Assembly: GCA_041677345.1 (NCBI GenBank)
Contig: JBAYQE010000022.1
Coordinates: 1 to 33,801 of the forward strand
Reading direction: 5' to 3'
Origin: JALOAT01 sp041677345
Lineage (GTDB): Bacteria; Pseudomonadota; Gammaproteobacteria; Thiohalomonadales; Thiohalomonadaceae
Length of the DNA stretch: 33,801 bases
Position 1 is the first letter of the stretch. The number at the start of each line of letters is the position of its first letter. The notes beneath the pieces were generated by a model, which was given only the letters and a program-made list of their open reading frames with translations, was not told where the DNA came from and did not search any database. Of this stretch, positions 23,783 to 32,317 are shown one piece after another. Made by a program: the position numbers and the translations under genes.

Positions 23783-23788
23783 TACAAT
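23783..23788 (+). promoter_or_regulatory. Possible -10 of the glnE promoter
   Basis: TACAAT lies 28 bp before the glnE GTG and downstream of element D. The hexamers 16-18 bp upstream (GGCAAG and neighbours) are poor -35s. Confidence 0.35.
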
Positions 23789-23815
23789 GGGTCTCGGTCA
23801 AGCCATGGTGTCTTC

Positions 23816-26689
23816 GTGAACGACTCTTTCCTGCCCTCCTCCGAACTGGCCGCCCTCCCGCCCTTGCTGCGCGAGAGCACGGAGCGGCACTGGCAACGCT
23901 TCCTTGAGGCGGGTGGGGTCGTGCCCGATGCCCTGTTGGCCGAGGTCGTGCGGGTGTTCGCCTGCAGCCATTTCATCGCCGAGGTCTGCAGCCGTCATGC
24001 CGATGTGATCTCCGACCTGGTCGCGAGCGGCGATCTGGAGCGCAACCATGATCATGCGCGTTATGCAGCAGCGCTGGCGGCACGGCTGGAAGCGGTTACC
24101 AGTGAGACGGAACTGTTACAGGTGCTGCGGCGTTTCCGGCAACGCGAGATGGTGCGTATCGCCTGGCGTGACCTGGCCGGCCGCGCCGGTCTGAGCGAGA
24201 CCCTCGAAGACCTGTCGGCCCTGGCCGATGTCTGCGTGGATGGGGCACTCGAGTGGCTTCACCGGGACCACACCGTGGTGTGGGGTACGCCCACGGATGC
24301 TGACGGAAATCCCCTGCGGCTGGTGGTGTTCGGCATGGGCAAGCTGGGCGGGCGCGAGCTGAATTTCTCCTCCGATATCGACCTCATCTTCTGTTATCCC
24401 GGCGAAGGTGAAACCCAGGGCGGGCGCCGTTCGGTGACGCACCAGGAGTTCTTCGTGCGCCTCGGGCAGCGGCTCATCCATGCCCTGGACCGCACCACGG
24501 CCGACGGCTTCGTGTTCCGCGTGGACATGCGCCTGCGCCCCTTCGGCGAGGCCGCCGCCCTGGCGATCAGCTTCGATGCCATGGAGGAGTATTACCAGAC
24601 CCATGGGCGCGAGTGGGAACGTTACGCCCTCATCAAGGCTCGTCCCGTGGCCGGCGACCTGGCCGCGGGCGAGCGCCTGCTGGCGGCGCTGCGTCCGTTC
24701 GTGTATCGCCGCTACGTGGACTACGGTGCCTTCGAGTCCCTGCGTGACATGAAGGCGCTCATCGAACAGGAGGTGCGGCGCAAGGGCATGGCGCACAACG
24801 TCAAGCTGGGCGCCGGCGGTATCCGTGAGGTGGAGTTCATCGGCCAGGCCTTCCAACTCATCCGGGGCGGGCGCGACCCCGGCCTGCAGCAGCGCTCCAT
24901 CCTCCCCGTGCTCGACACGGTGCGCGAGCGTCAACTGCTGCCCGGTTACGTCGTGGACGAACTGGTGGAGGCCTATGCATTGCTGCGCAATGTGGAAAAC
25001 CGCATCCAGATGGTCGGCGATGAGCAGCGTCACACCTTGCCCGAGGGGGCGGAGGAGCGTGCCCGGCTCGCGTTCGCGCTCGGCTACGCCGACTGGGCCA
25101 CGTTCGACGAGGCGCTGAGCGCCTGCCGAAGGCGGGTGCACGAGCATTTCGAACAGGTGTTCGCCGCCCCCCAGAACCAGGCATCGGCCCAGGGCAGCGA
25201 AGACCTCGCCGCGCTCTGGGTCGGAGCCCTGGACGAGCGACAGGCGGAGGCGGTGCTGGAAAATCGTGGCTATCAGGTGACTGCGGACGCCTTGCGGCTC
25301 ATCACCCTCACCCGTGATTCCCATGCCCTGCGTAATCTGAGCGAGCGGGGTCACGGGCGTCTCGATCGCCTCATGCCCCTGCTCATTGCCGCGGTGGGGC
25401 AACGCCGCGAGCCGGATCGCACCCTGCAACATGTGCTGCGGCTGGTGGAGGCCATCGCACGACGCACGGCCTATTTGGCGTTACTGGTGGAAAACCCCAT
25501 GGCCCTGTCCCAACTGGTGCAGCTCTGCTCGGCCAGTCCCTGGATTGCCGCGCTGTTGACCCGCCACCCGGTCCTGCTGGACGAGCTGCTCGATCCCCGC
25601 TCCCTCTATTACCCGCCGCGGCGTGATGCCATGCGCGAGGAATTGGCCGGACGCCTTGCCGGCGTGCAGCCGGATGACGAAGAGCAGCAACTGGAGGTCT
25701 TGCGCCAGTTCAAGCAGGCCAACACCCTGCGGGTCGCCGCGGCCGATATCGCGGAGGCGGTGCCGCTGATGGTGGTGAGCGATCACCTGACCGAACTGGC
25801 CGAGACCATCCTCGCCGCGTCGATTCAACTGGCTTGGCGCCACCTGGCCGCCCGCCATGGCAGTCCCGTGGTTCCGGGGGCCGGGTCGGGATTTGCCATC
25901 GTGGGCTACGGCAAGCTAGGTGGTATCGAGCTGGGCTACGGCTCCGACCTGGACCTGGTGTTCCTGCACGCTGGCGAACCCGGGGAGAACACCGCCGGCC
26001 CGCGGCCGGTCGCCAACGCGGTTTTTTATACCCGCCTCGCCCAGCGTCTCATCCATGTCCTGACCGCACACACCCCATCGGGCGTGTTGTACGAGGTGGA
26101 CACGCGCCTGCGCCCCAGTGGCGCCTCGGGGCTGCTGGTGAGCGCCTTGCCCGCCTTTGCCGAATACCAGCTCAGCCAGGCCTGGACCTGGGAGCATCAG
26201 GCGCTGGTACGGGCGCGGGTGGTGGCCGGCGATCCGGCCGTGGCGCAGGCGTTCGAGGCGGTGCGTCGCGAGGTGCTCGGTAAGGAGCGCGATCTGGACG
26301 TCCTGCGCCGCGAGGTGCGCGAAATGCGCGAACGCATGCGCAGCGAACTGTCCCGCTCGGCCGGGCGTGAATTCGATCTCAAGCAGGGTGCCGGCGGTAT
26401 CGCAGACATCGAATTTGTGGTGCAATATGGCGTCCTGGCCTGGGCCCACCGCTTCCCCGACCTGCTGGAATTCACCGACAACATTCGCCAGATAGATGCC
26501 CTTGCGCGCAATGGTCTGGTGAGCGCCGACGAGGCGACGTTGCTGGCAGATGCCTATCGCGCCTACCGGGCGCGGGTCCACCGGCTCACCCTGCGCGATC
26601 TTCCCGCGTTGGCGCCGGCGGACGAGTTCACCGCACAGCGTGCGGGCGTGCAACGTGTGTGGGACCGGCTGCTGGGTTCGGGCAATTAA
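23816..26689 (+). CDS. glnE: Bifunctional glutamine synthetase adenylyltransferase / adenylyl-removing enzyme
   Basis: GlnE attaches AMP to and removes it from glutamine synthetase, in response to the PII protein and glutamine, so tuning nitrogen assimilation. The 957 residues match the family. Two nucleotidyltransferase domains are visible. The de-adenylylating one has GMGKLGGRELNFSSDIDLIF near residue 172. The adenylylating one has GYGKLGGIELGYGSDLDLVF near residue 697. Each is followed by a VDMRLRPFG or VDTRLRPSG block and a KxGxGGIxxxEF block, with linking helical domains. The start assigned is GTG at 23816. It lacks a Shine-Dalgarno sequence and overlaps the TGA of a 4-codon ATG frame (23805-23819), so the exact start is uncertain. 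ilvE follows by 28 bp. Confidence 0.97.
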   Translation: MNDSFLPSSELAALPPLLRESTERHWQRFLEAGGVVPDALLAEVVRVFACSHFIAEVCSRHADVISDLVASGDLERNHDHARYAAALAARLEAVTSETELLQVLRRFRQREMVRIAWRDLAGRAGLSETLEDLSALADVCVDGALEWLHRDHTVVWGTPTDADGNPLRLVVFGMGKLGGRELNFSSDIDLIFCYPGEGETQGGRRSVTHQEFFVRLGQRLIHALDRTTADGFVFRVDMRLRPFGEAAALAISFDAMEEYYQTHGREWERYALIKARPVAGDLAAGERLLAALRPFVYRRYVDYGAFESLRDMKALIEQEVRRKGMAHNVKLGAGGIREVEFIGQAFQLIRGGRDPGLQQRSILPVLDTVRERQLLPGYVVDELVEAYALLRNVENRIQMVGDEQRHTLPEGAEERARLAFALGYADWATFDEALSACRRRVHEHFEQVFAAPQNQASAQGSEDLAALWVGALDERQAEAVLENRGYQVTADALRLITLTRDSHALRNLSERGHGRLDRLMPLLIAAVGQRREPDRTLQHVLRLVEAIARRTAYLALLVENPMALSQLVQLCSASPWIAALLTRHPVLLDELLDPRSLYYPPRRDAMREELAGRLAGVQPDDEEQQLEVLRQFKQANTLRVAAADIAEAVPLMVVSDHLTELAETILAASIQLAWRHLAARHGSPVVPGAGSGFAIVGYGKLGGIELGYGSDLDLVFLHAGEPGENTAGPRPVANAVFYTRLAQRLIHVLTAHTPSGVLYEVDTRLRPSGASGLLVSALPAFAEYQLSQAWTWEHQALVRARVVAGDPAVAQAFEAVRREVLGKERDLDVLRREVREMRERMRSELSRSAGREFDLKQGAGGIADIEFVVQYGVLAWAHRFPDLLEFTDNIRQIDALARNGLVSADEATLLADAYRAYRARVHRLTLRDLPALAPADEFTAQRAGVQRVWDRLLGSGN

Positions 26690-26717
26690 ATCGAGAGCGA
26701 GAGGCGAGGAAAACAAC

Positions 26718-27644
26718 ATGTCGATGGCAGACCGTGACGGCGTGATCTGGCTGGACGGTAAACTGGTTCCCTGGCGCGAGGCCAAGACCCACGTGCTGAC
26801 CCACACCCTGCATTACGGCATGGGCGTCTTCGAAGGTGTGCGCGCCTACAAGGCCGAGCAGGGCACGGCCATTTTCCGCCTCAAGGAGCACACCGATCGC
26901 CTGTTCCGCTCGGCACACATCCTGGCCATGCCCATGCCTTTCGACAAGGCCGCGGTGAACGAGGCCCAGCGTACGGTGGTGCGCGAAAACAAGCTCGAAT
27001 CCGCCTACATCCGCCCCATGTGTTTCTACGGCTCCGAGGGCATGGGTCTGCGTGCCGACAACCTCAAGGTGCATGTGATGATTGCGGCCTGGTCCTGGGG
27101 GGCCTACCTGGGCGCCGACGCCATGGAGCAAGGTATCCGTATCCGCACCTCGTCCTACACGCGCCATCATGTGAACATCCACATGAGCAAGGCCAAGGCC
27201 AACGGCAATTACCTGAATTCCATGCTCGCACTGCGCGAGGCCATCCAGAGCGGCGCCGATGAGGCCCTGTTGCTCGACACCGAGGGCTACGTCTCGGAGG
27301 GCTCGGGCGAGAACTTCTTCATGGTGCGAGACGGCGTGCTTTACACGCCGGAGACCACCGCGGCACTGGAAGGCATCACCCGCGACTCCGTGATGCGCAT
27401 CGCCGGCGAACTGGGCATCCCGGTGCGCGAGAAGCGCATCACCCGCGACGAGGTCTACATCGCCGACGAGGCCTTCTTCACCGGCACCGCGGCCGAAGTG
27501 ACGCCGATCCGTGAACTGGACGGCCGCCAGATCGGCACGGGACGCCGTGGGCCCATCACTGAAAAGCTGCAGAGCGCCTACTTCGACCAGGTGCATGGCC
27601 GCCGCGACGCCCATCCGGACTGGCTGGCCTACGTGGCGGACTGA
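26718..27644 (+). CDS. ilvE: Branched-chain amino acid aminotransferase
   Basis: IlvE is the PLP enzyme that transfers the amino group between glutamate and the 2-keto acids of leucine, isoleucine and valine. The 308 residues are the fold-type IV class. Visible blocks are VLTHTLHYGMGVFEGVRAYK, RPMCFYGSEGMGL, the segment with the Schiff-base Lys (HMSKAKANGNYLNSMLA), the PLP-phosphate region EGYVSEGSGENFFMVRDG, and TGTAAEVTPIRELDGRQIG. The start is ATG 26718 with GGCGAGGA upstream; a longer frame back into glnE is not coding. The glnE-ilvE-zinc-finger-hld order is common in Chromatiales and relatives. Confidence 0.97.
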   Translation: MSMADRDGVIWLDGKLVPWREAKTHVLTHTLHYGMGVFEGVRAYKAEQGTAIFRLKEHTDRLFRSAHILAMPMPFDKAAVNEAQRTVVRENKLESAYIRPMCFYGSEGMGLRADNLKVHVMIAAWSWGAYLGADAMEQGIRIRTSSYTRHHVNIHMSKAKANGNYLNSMLALREAIQSGADEALLLDTEGYVSEGSGENFFMVRDGVLYTPETTAALEGITRDSVMRIAGELGIPVREKRITRDEVYIADEAFFTGTAAEVTPIRELDGRQIGTGRRGPITEKLQSAYFDQVHGRRDAHPDWLAYVAD

Positions 27645-27657
27645 GCGGAGAGCCGAT

Positions 27658-27849
27658 ATGGAGCAACGCGCGGATGTTCACTCCGGCATACGGCTGCGGT
27701 ATGAGATCAGCCGCAAGGATCTGCCCGTGTATTGTCCCCGCGCCGGCGCGGAACTATGGAGCGCACATCCGCGCGTATACCTGCCCCTTGGCAGGAACGG
27801 CCAGGCGCGCTGCCCTTATTGCGGCGCGTTGTACGTCCTGAAGGACTGA
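27658..27849 (+). CDS. Small zf-CHCC zinc-finger protein
   Basis: This 63-residue protein has the zf-CHCC signature, also seen in the NDUFS6 subunit of complex I. The ligands are Cys26, His37, Cys52 and Cys55, in VYCPRAG, WSAHPRVYLPL and CPYCGALYVLKD. Bacterial members are often stand-alone and of unsettled function, and many sit next to ilvE and LPS heptose genes, as here. The ATG at 27658 has GGAGAG upstream. It lies 13 bp after the ilvE stop and is probably in the same transcript. Confidence 0.9.
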   Translation: MEQRADVHSGIRLRYEISRKDLPVYCPRAGAELWSAHPRVYLPLGRNGQARCPYCGALYVLKD

Positions 27850-27893
27850 CGTCTTCGCACGTAATGCAGGTGTTCGTCTGGACCGCGCGTGGT

Positions 27894-27912
27894 TGACATG
27901 TTCCGGGAACAT
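27894..27912. promoter_or_regulatory. Palindrome overlapping a consensus -35 upstream of hldE
   Basis: The plus strand reads TTGACA at 27894-27899, running into the 15-bp palindrome ATGTTCC-G-GGAACAT (27898-27912), 100 bp before hldE. No good -10 lies 16-18 bp after the TTGACA. An operator is plausible, but the promoter assignment is weak. Confidence 0.4.
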
Positions 27913-28011
27913 ACGTGCGTGCTGCCTGGCGTGTGTGGCAGGCGGTCAGGCAGTAACCGGACCGCCGTGCGCCGCCATGCAAGCCGATCCCACACCGGGT
28001 CATAGACCAGC

Positions 28012-29445
28012 ATGAAAGTGAACCTCCCTGATTTTTCCCGCGCCCGTGTTCTCGTGGTCGGCGATCTCATGCTCGATCGCTATTGGCACGGCGACACCTC
28101 GCGCATCTCACCGGAGGCGCCTGTGCCTGTGGTGCTGGTGGGGGATGCCGAACAGCGTCCAGGCGGGGCAGGCAACGTCGCGTTGAACGTGGCAGCCCTT
28201 GGGGCACGCCCCACGCTCATCGGCCTCACCGGTTGCGATGAGGCGGCGGACGCATTGGAGCATGCCTTGCAAAGCACGGGCGTGACGTGCAGCTTTGAGC
28301 GCCTGCAAGGCTATCCCACCATCACCAAGCTGCGCGTGATAAGCCGCCATCAGCAGCTCATCCGCCTCGACTTCGAGGACGGTTTCCCGGCCGCCGAGGC
28401 GGAGCGGCTCATGGCACGCTTCCAGCGGGAAGTGATGAATACGGACGTGGTGGTGCTTTCCGACTACGGCAAGGGCACGCTGCGGCACGTGACGAAGCTC
28501 ATCGCCATCGCCCGCGCGGCCGGCAAGCCCGTGCTCATCGATCCCAAGGGCAAGGACTTCGCCAAGTACGCGGGCGCGACCCTCATCACGCCCAACATGC
28601 TCGAGTTCGAGGCGGTGGCGGGGCCGTGCCCCGACGAGGCCGAACTGGAGGCCCGTGCGGAGGAATTGCGGCAGCGGCACGCCCTCGATGCACTGCTGAT
28701 CACGCGCAGCGAAAAAGGCATGAGCCTGTTCCGGCCGGACCATGCTCCGGTGCACCTGCCGACCCACGCGCGCGAGGTCTACGACGTCACCGGCGCCGGC
28801 GACACGGTGATTTCCACCCTTGCGACCGCACTCGCCGCAGGTGAAGACCTGCACGCGGCCATGACGCTGTCCAATGTCGCCGCAGGTGTGGTGGTGGGCA
28901 AGCTGGGCACGGCGACGGTGAGTGTGACGGAGCTGCGCCAGGCCCTGCGCCAGCAGCAGCTCATTGCGCGCGGCGTGGTGGATGAGGACCGGCTGGTGGC
29001 CCTGGTTCAGGAAGCGCGTGCCAACGGTGAGCGCGTGGTCATGACCAATGGCTGTTTCGACATCCTGCACGCAGGACACGTGACCTATCTGGCGCAGGCC
29101 GCGGAGCTGGGCGACCGTCTCATCGTCGCCGTCAACGACGATGCCTCGGTGGCGCGCCTGAAGGGCCCCGAACGGCCCATCAATCCGGTCGATCAGCGCA
29201 TGACCGTGCTCGCGGCCCTGCAAAGCGTGGACTGGGTGGTGCCGTTCTCCGAAGATACCCCCGAGCGACTCATCTGCAAGGTATTGCCCGATATTCTGGT
29301 AAAGGGCGGCGACTACAAGCCCGAGCAGATTGCGGGTGGGACGTGTGTGACCGACGCGGGCGGCGAGATCGTCGTGCTCGGTTTCGTGGAAGGCTGTTCC
29401 ACCTCGCGCATCGTCGAGGTGATCCGCAGCAAGCCATCGAATTGA
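28012..29445 (+). CDS. hldE: Bifunctional heptose-7-phosphate kinase / heptose-1-phosphate adenylyltransferase
   Basis: HldE makes D-beta-D-heptose 1,7-bisphosphate and later ADP-D-beta-D-heptose, precursors of the LPS inner core. The 477 residues comprise an N-terminal ribokinase-like domain (about 1-320) with GGAGNVALNVAALGA and the catalytic TGAGDT block at about 260. The C-terminal cytidylyltransferase-like domain (about 342-477) has TNGCFDILHAGHVTYLAQA and the closing block GCSTSRIVE. Fusion of the two activities is the normal gammaproteobacterial form. The ATG at 28012 has a weak ribosome site. hldD, the next enzyme, follows after 124 bp. Confidence 0.97.
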   Translation: MKVNLPDFSRARVLVVGDLMLDRYWHGDTSRISPEAPVPVVLVGDAEQRPGGAGNVALNVAALGARPTLIGLTGCDEAADALEHALQSTGVTCSFERLQGYPTITKLRVISRHQQLIRLDFEDGFPAAEAERLMARFQREVMNTDVVVLSDYGKGTLRHVTKLIAIARAAGKPVLIDPKGKDFAKYAGATLITPNMLEFEAVAGPCPDEAELEARAEELRQRHALDALLITRSEKGMSLFRPDHAPVHLPTHAREVYDVTGAGDTVISTLATALAAGEDLHAAMTLSNVAAGVVVGKLGTATVSVTELRQALRQQQLIARGVVDEDRLVALVQEARANGERVVMTNGCFDILHAGHVTYLAQAAELGDRLIVAVNDDASVARLKGPERPINPVDQRMTVLAALQSVDWVVPFSEDTPERLICKVLPDILVKGGDYKPEQIAGGTCVTDAGGEIVVLGFVEGCSTSRIVEVIRSKPSN

Positions 29446-29462
29446 GAGAGAGGATTCCGTAG

Positions 29463-29541
29463 GTCACGTTGCCGCGCAGCGGCTACGTGACAAACACGGC
29501 ATCGGACACAAGACATCGTCGCTTCGCAACGCGACCGACGA
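29463..29541 (+). other. Two consecutive hairpins in the hldE-hldD gap
   Basis: The first (29463-29491) pairs GTCACGT-T-GCCGC with GCGGC-T-ACGTGAC around a 3-nt loop, with one T-T mismatch. The second (29516-29541) pairs TCGTCGC-like arms (GTCGC with GCGAC, or alternatively TCGTCG with CGACGA). No T tract follows, so these are probably RNA structure rather than a terminator. hldD's start is about 28 bp further on. Confidence 0.5.
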
Positions 29542-29569
29542 ATCACAGCGGTAACAAAGGACGCGAACC

Positions 29570-30514
29570 ATGATCATCGTAACCGGTGGTGCCGGCTTCA
29601 TCGGCAGCAACATCGCCAAGGCCCTCAACGAGCGCGGCCGCACCGACATCCTGGTGGTTGACGACCTCACGGATGGCACCAAGCTCAAGAACATCGCGGA
29701 CTGTGAAATCCAGGATTACCTGGACAAGGACGAATTCCTCGCACGCGTGAAGAAGGGCGACGGGTTCGGCAAGGTGGAGGCCGTCTTCCATGAAGGTGCC
29801 TGCTCCTCGACCACCGAGTGGGACGGTCGCTTCGTCATGGACGTGAACTACGAATACTCCAAGGCCCTGCTGCACTGGTGTCTGGAAAAAGGCGCGTCCT
29901 ACCTGTATGCCTCCTCCGCCTCCGTGTACGGCGGCGGCAGCGTCTTCAAGGAAGAGCGCGAGTACGAACAGCCGCTGAACATGTACGGCTACTCCAAATT
30001 CCTGTTCGACCAGTACGTACGCCGCGTGTTGCCCACCGCGCACAGCCAGATCGCCGGCTTCCGCTACTTCAACGTGTACGGCCCGCGCGAGCAGCACAAG
30101 GGCTCCATGGCGAGCGTCGCCTTTCATCACAACAACCAGATCAAGGAATCCGGCAAGGTACGCCTGTTCGAAGGTTGCGATGGCTACGACAACGGCGAGC
30201 AGCGCCGCGACTTCATCTATGTGGGTGACGTGGTGGCAGTGAACCTGTGGTTCATGGACCACCGCGAAAAATCCGGCATTTTCAATCTGGGCACCGGCCG
30301 CTCGCAGAGCTTCAACGACGTAGCGCGCGCGGTGATCGCCCACCACGGCAAGGGCGAGATCGAATACATCCCCTTCCCCGAGCATTTGAAGGGTCGCTAC
30401 CAGAGCTTCACCGAGGCGGACATGGGCAAGCTGCGGGCCGCCGGCTACGATGCGCCCTTCAAGACCGTGGAAGAGGGCGTCGGCCTTTACATGCAGTGGC
30501 TGAACGGCCGCTGA
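29570..30514 (+). CDS. hldD: ADP-L-glycero-D-manno-heptose 6-epimerase
   Basis: HldD converts ADP-D-glycero- to ADP-L-glycero-D-manno-heptose, the sugar donor for WaaC and WaaF. This 314-residue short-chain-dehydrogenase-like enzyme has the NAD(P)-binding loop IIVTGGAGFIGSNIAKAL at its N terminus. The family-specific blocks are FHEGACSSTTEWDGRF, the catalytic region YASSASVYG with YGYSK (Tyr/Lys pair), and RYFNVYGPREQHKGSMASV. The frame is fully intact and rich in C-ending codons. waaF starts 7 bp after its stop. Confidence 0.98.
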   Translation: MIIVTGGAGFIGSNIAKALNERGRTDILVVDDLTDGTKLKNIADCEIQDYLDKDEFLARVKKGDGFGKVEAVFHEGACSSTTEWDGRFVMDVNYEYSKALLHWCLEKGASYLYASSASVYGGGSVFKEEREYEQPLNMYGYSKFLFDQYVRRVLPTAHSQIAGFRYFNVYGPREQHKGSMASVAFHHNNQIKESGKVRLFEGCDGYDNGEQRRDFIYVGDVVAVNLWFMDHREKSGIFNLGTGRSQSFNDVARAVIAHHGKGEIEYIPFPEHLKGRYQSFTEADMGKLRAAGYDAPFKTVEEGVGLYMQWLNGR

Positions 30515-30521
30515 TACCCGC

Positions 30522-31556
30522 GTGACGCAGCCACATCGCGTGCTTGTCGCCGGTCCCGCATGGGTCGGCGACATGGTCATGGCCCAGAGCCTGTTCAAGG
30601 TGCTGCACGCGCGCACGCCCGACACGGTGGTGGATGTGCTCGCGCCCGCCTGGTCCCTGCCGCTGCTTTCACGCATGGACGAGGTCCGCCGTGGCATCGC
30701 CCTTCCCACTGGCCATGGTGAACTGGCGCTCCCGGCGCGCCGCGAACTGGGACGTGCGCTGCGTGCGGAAGGCTACGACCAGGCCATCGTACTGCCGCGC
30801 TCGTTGAAGGCGGCGCTGGTGCCGTTCTTCGCACGCATTCCCCGCCGTACCGGCTATCGCGGTGAATGGCGTTACGGCCTCATCAATGACATGCGTCCGC
30901 TGGACAAGCGCGTGCTGCACCAGACGGTGCAGCGTTTCGCCGCGCTGGGCTTGCCGCCCGAGTCACCGCTGCCGCCGCCTATTCCCAGACCGCAACTGCG
31001 CGTCGACCATGAGAATCAGGCGCGCCTGGTGCGCGAGCTTGGGCTCGACCTGTCCCGCCCGGCCGTAGCCTTCATGCCGGGCGCGGAATACGGTCCGGCC
31101 AAGCGCTGGCCCGCCATCTACTACGGCGATGTTGGCGCGCGTCTGGTGGAACAGGGCTACCAGGTGTGGCTGCTGGGCTCCGCCAAGGACCGTGAGGCCG
31201 TGGACTGGGTCATGCGCTCGACGCGCACTGAATTCGTCGATCTGTGCGGCCGCACGCGTCTCGAAGATGCCATCGACCTGCTCGGACTCGCCAGCGCCGC
31301 CCTGACCAACGATTCGGGCCTGATGCACGTCGCCGCCGCCGTGGGTACGCCACTGGTGGCGATCTATGGCTCATCCACGCCGGACTACACGCCGCCGCTT
31401 ACCGAGCGCGCCATCGTTCTCTACGACCGCTTGTCCTGCAGCCCGTGTTTCAAGCGCACCTGCCCCAGGCGCAACACCCAGTGCCTCACCCATATCGGTC
31501 CCGATCGTGTCTGGGATGTGCTGTCCAGCCTGATTTCCAACGAGCAGGTCGCATGA
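30522..31556 (+). CDS. waaF: ADP-heptose:LPS heptosyltransferase II
   Basis: WaaF is a family-9 glycosyltransferase that adds the second heptose to the LPS inner core. The 344 residues carry the N-terminal GPAWVGDMVMAQSLFKVL block typical of WaaF and the central FMPGAEYGPAKRWP donor-site block. The acceptor/donor block DSGLMHVAAAVGTPLVAIYGSSTPDYTPPL and the ending CLTHIGPDRVWDVL are also present. The start is GTG at 30522, 7 bp after hldD. Its TGA overlaps the next ATG (ATGA), so translation of the two is coupled. Confidence 0.95.
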   Translation: MTQPHRVLVAGPAWVGDMVMAQSLFKVLHARTPDTVVDVLAPAWSLPLLSRMDEVRRGIALPTGHGELALPARRELGRALRAEGYDQAIVLPRSLKAALVPFFARIPRRTGYRGEWRYGLINDMRPLDKRVLHQTVQRFAALGLPPESPLPPPIPRPQLRVDHENQARLVRELGLDLSRPAVAFMPGAEYGPAKRWPAIYYGDVGARLVEQGYQVWLLGSAKDREAVDWVMRSTRTEFVDLCGRTRLEDAIDLLGLASAALTNDSGLMHVAAAVGTPLVAIYGSSTPDYTPPLTERAIVLYDRLSCSPCFKRTCPRRNTQCLTHIGPDRVWDVLSSLISNEQVA

Positions 31557-32317
31557 TTACCGGCACCATCATCACCCTCAATGAGGAGGCGAACATCGCC
31601 GATTGCATCGCCTCGCTGCGGCGCGTGTGCGACGAAATCATCGTGGTGGATTCGGAAAGCACCGATCGGACCGTGGAGATCGCCAGGGAGCTGGGGGCGA
31701 AGGTGGTCGTGCAGAAATACCTGGGCGACGGCCCGCAAAAGGCCTTCGGCGTACAGTTTGCGAGCAACGACTGGATTTTCAGCCTCGATGCCGACGAGCG
31801 CCTGGACGACGATGCCGTGGCGGCCGTGAAGGCACTCGATCTGGCCTCCACCGACAAGGACGCCTTCGCGTTCCGCCGCAAGAATTTCGCGGGCAGCCAT
31901 TGGGTGAGAGCGGCGGGTTTCTATCCCGACTGGGTGACGCGCCTCTATCACAAGTCCCGTGCCGGCTATCTGCCCAAACGCGCCCATTCCAGCGTCAAGG
32001 CCGAGCGTATCCACAGGCTCGACGCCCACCTGGTGCACTTCACCTACGAGAACTACGCCCACTGGGTACAGCGCATCAACCAGCTTTCATCCCGCGATGC
32101 CTGGGCCATGTACGAACGCGGCGTGAAACCGTCCCGCTTCGCACCCGGCCTGCATGCGTTTTCGGCCTTCGTGCGCAAGTACATCCTCAAGGGCGGTTGC
32201 CTCCAGGGGCTGGACGGTGTCACGGTCACCATCACCACGGTGTTCCATGCCTACATGAAATACCTGAAGCTCATCGAATTGCACGAGCAGATGGGGACGC
32301 CGGAGAAGAAACCGTGA
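31553..32317 (+). CDS. Family-2 glycosyltransferase (WaaE/KdtX-like)
   Basis: This 254-residue GT-A enzyme begins TGTIITLNEEANIADCIASL, with the nucleotide-sugar signature VDSESTDRTVEIA and the metal-binding DADERL at about 81-86. Its pattern, including RRKNFAGSHWVRAAGFYPDWVTRLYHK, is that of the small LPS-core glucosyltransferases of the WaaE/KdtX type. Those add a glucose to the inner core heptose, but the exact sugar cannot be read here. A C-terminal hydrophobic segment (about GVTVTITTVFHAYMKYLKL) may peripherally anchor it. It overlaps waaF by ATGA and the next gene by GTGA. Confidence 0.9.
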   Translation: MITGTIITLNEEANIADCIASLRRVCDEIIVVDSESTDRTVEIARELGAKVVVQKYLGDGPQKAFGVQFASNDWIFSLDADERLDDDAVAAVKALDLASTDKDAFAFRRKNFAGSHWVRAAGFYPDWVTRLYHKSRAGYLPKRAHSSVKAERIHRLDAHLVHFTYENYAHWVQRINQLSSRDAWAMYERGVKPSRFAPGLHAFSAFVRKYILKGGCLQGLDGVTVTITTVFHAYMKYLKLIELHEQMGTPEKKP

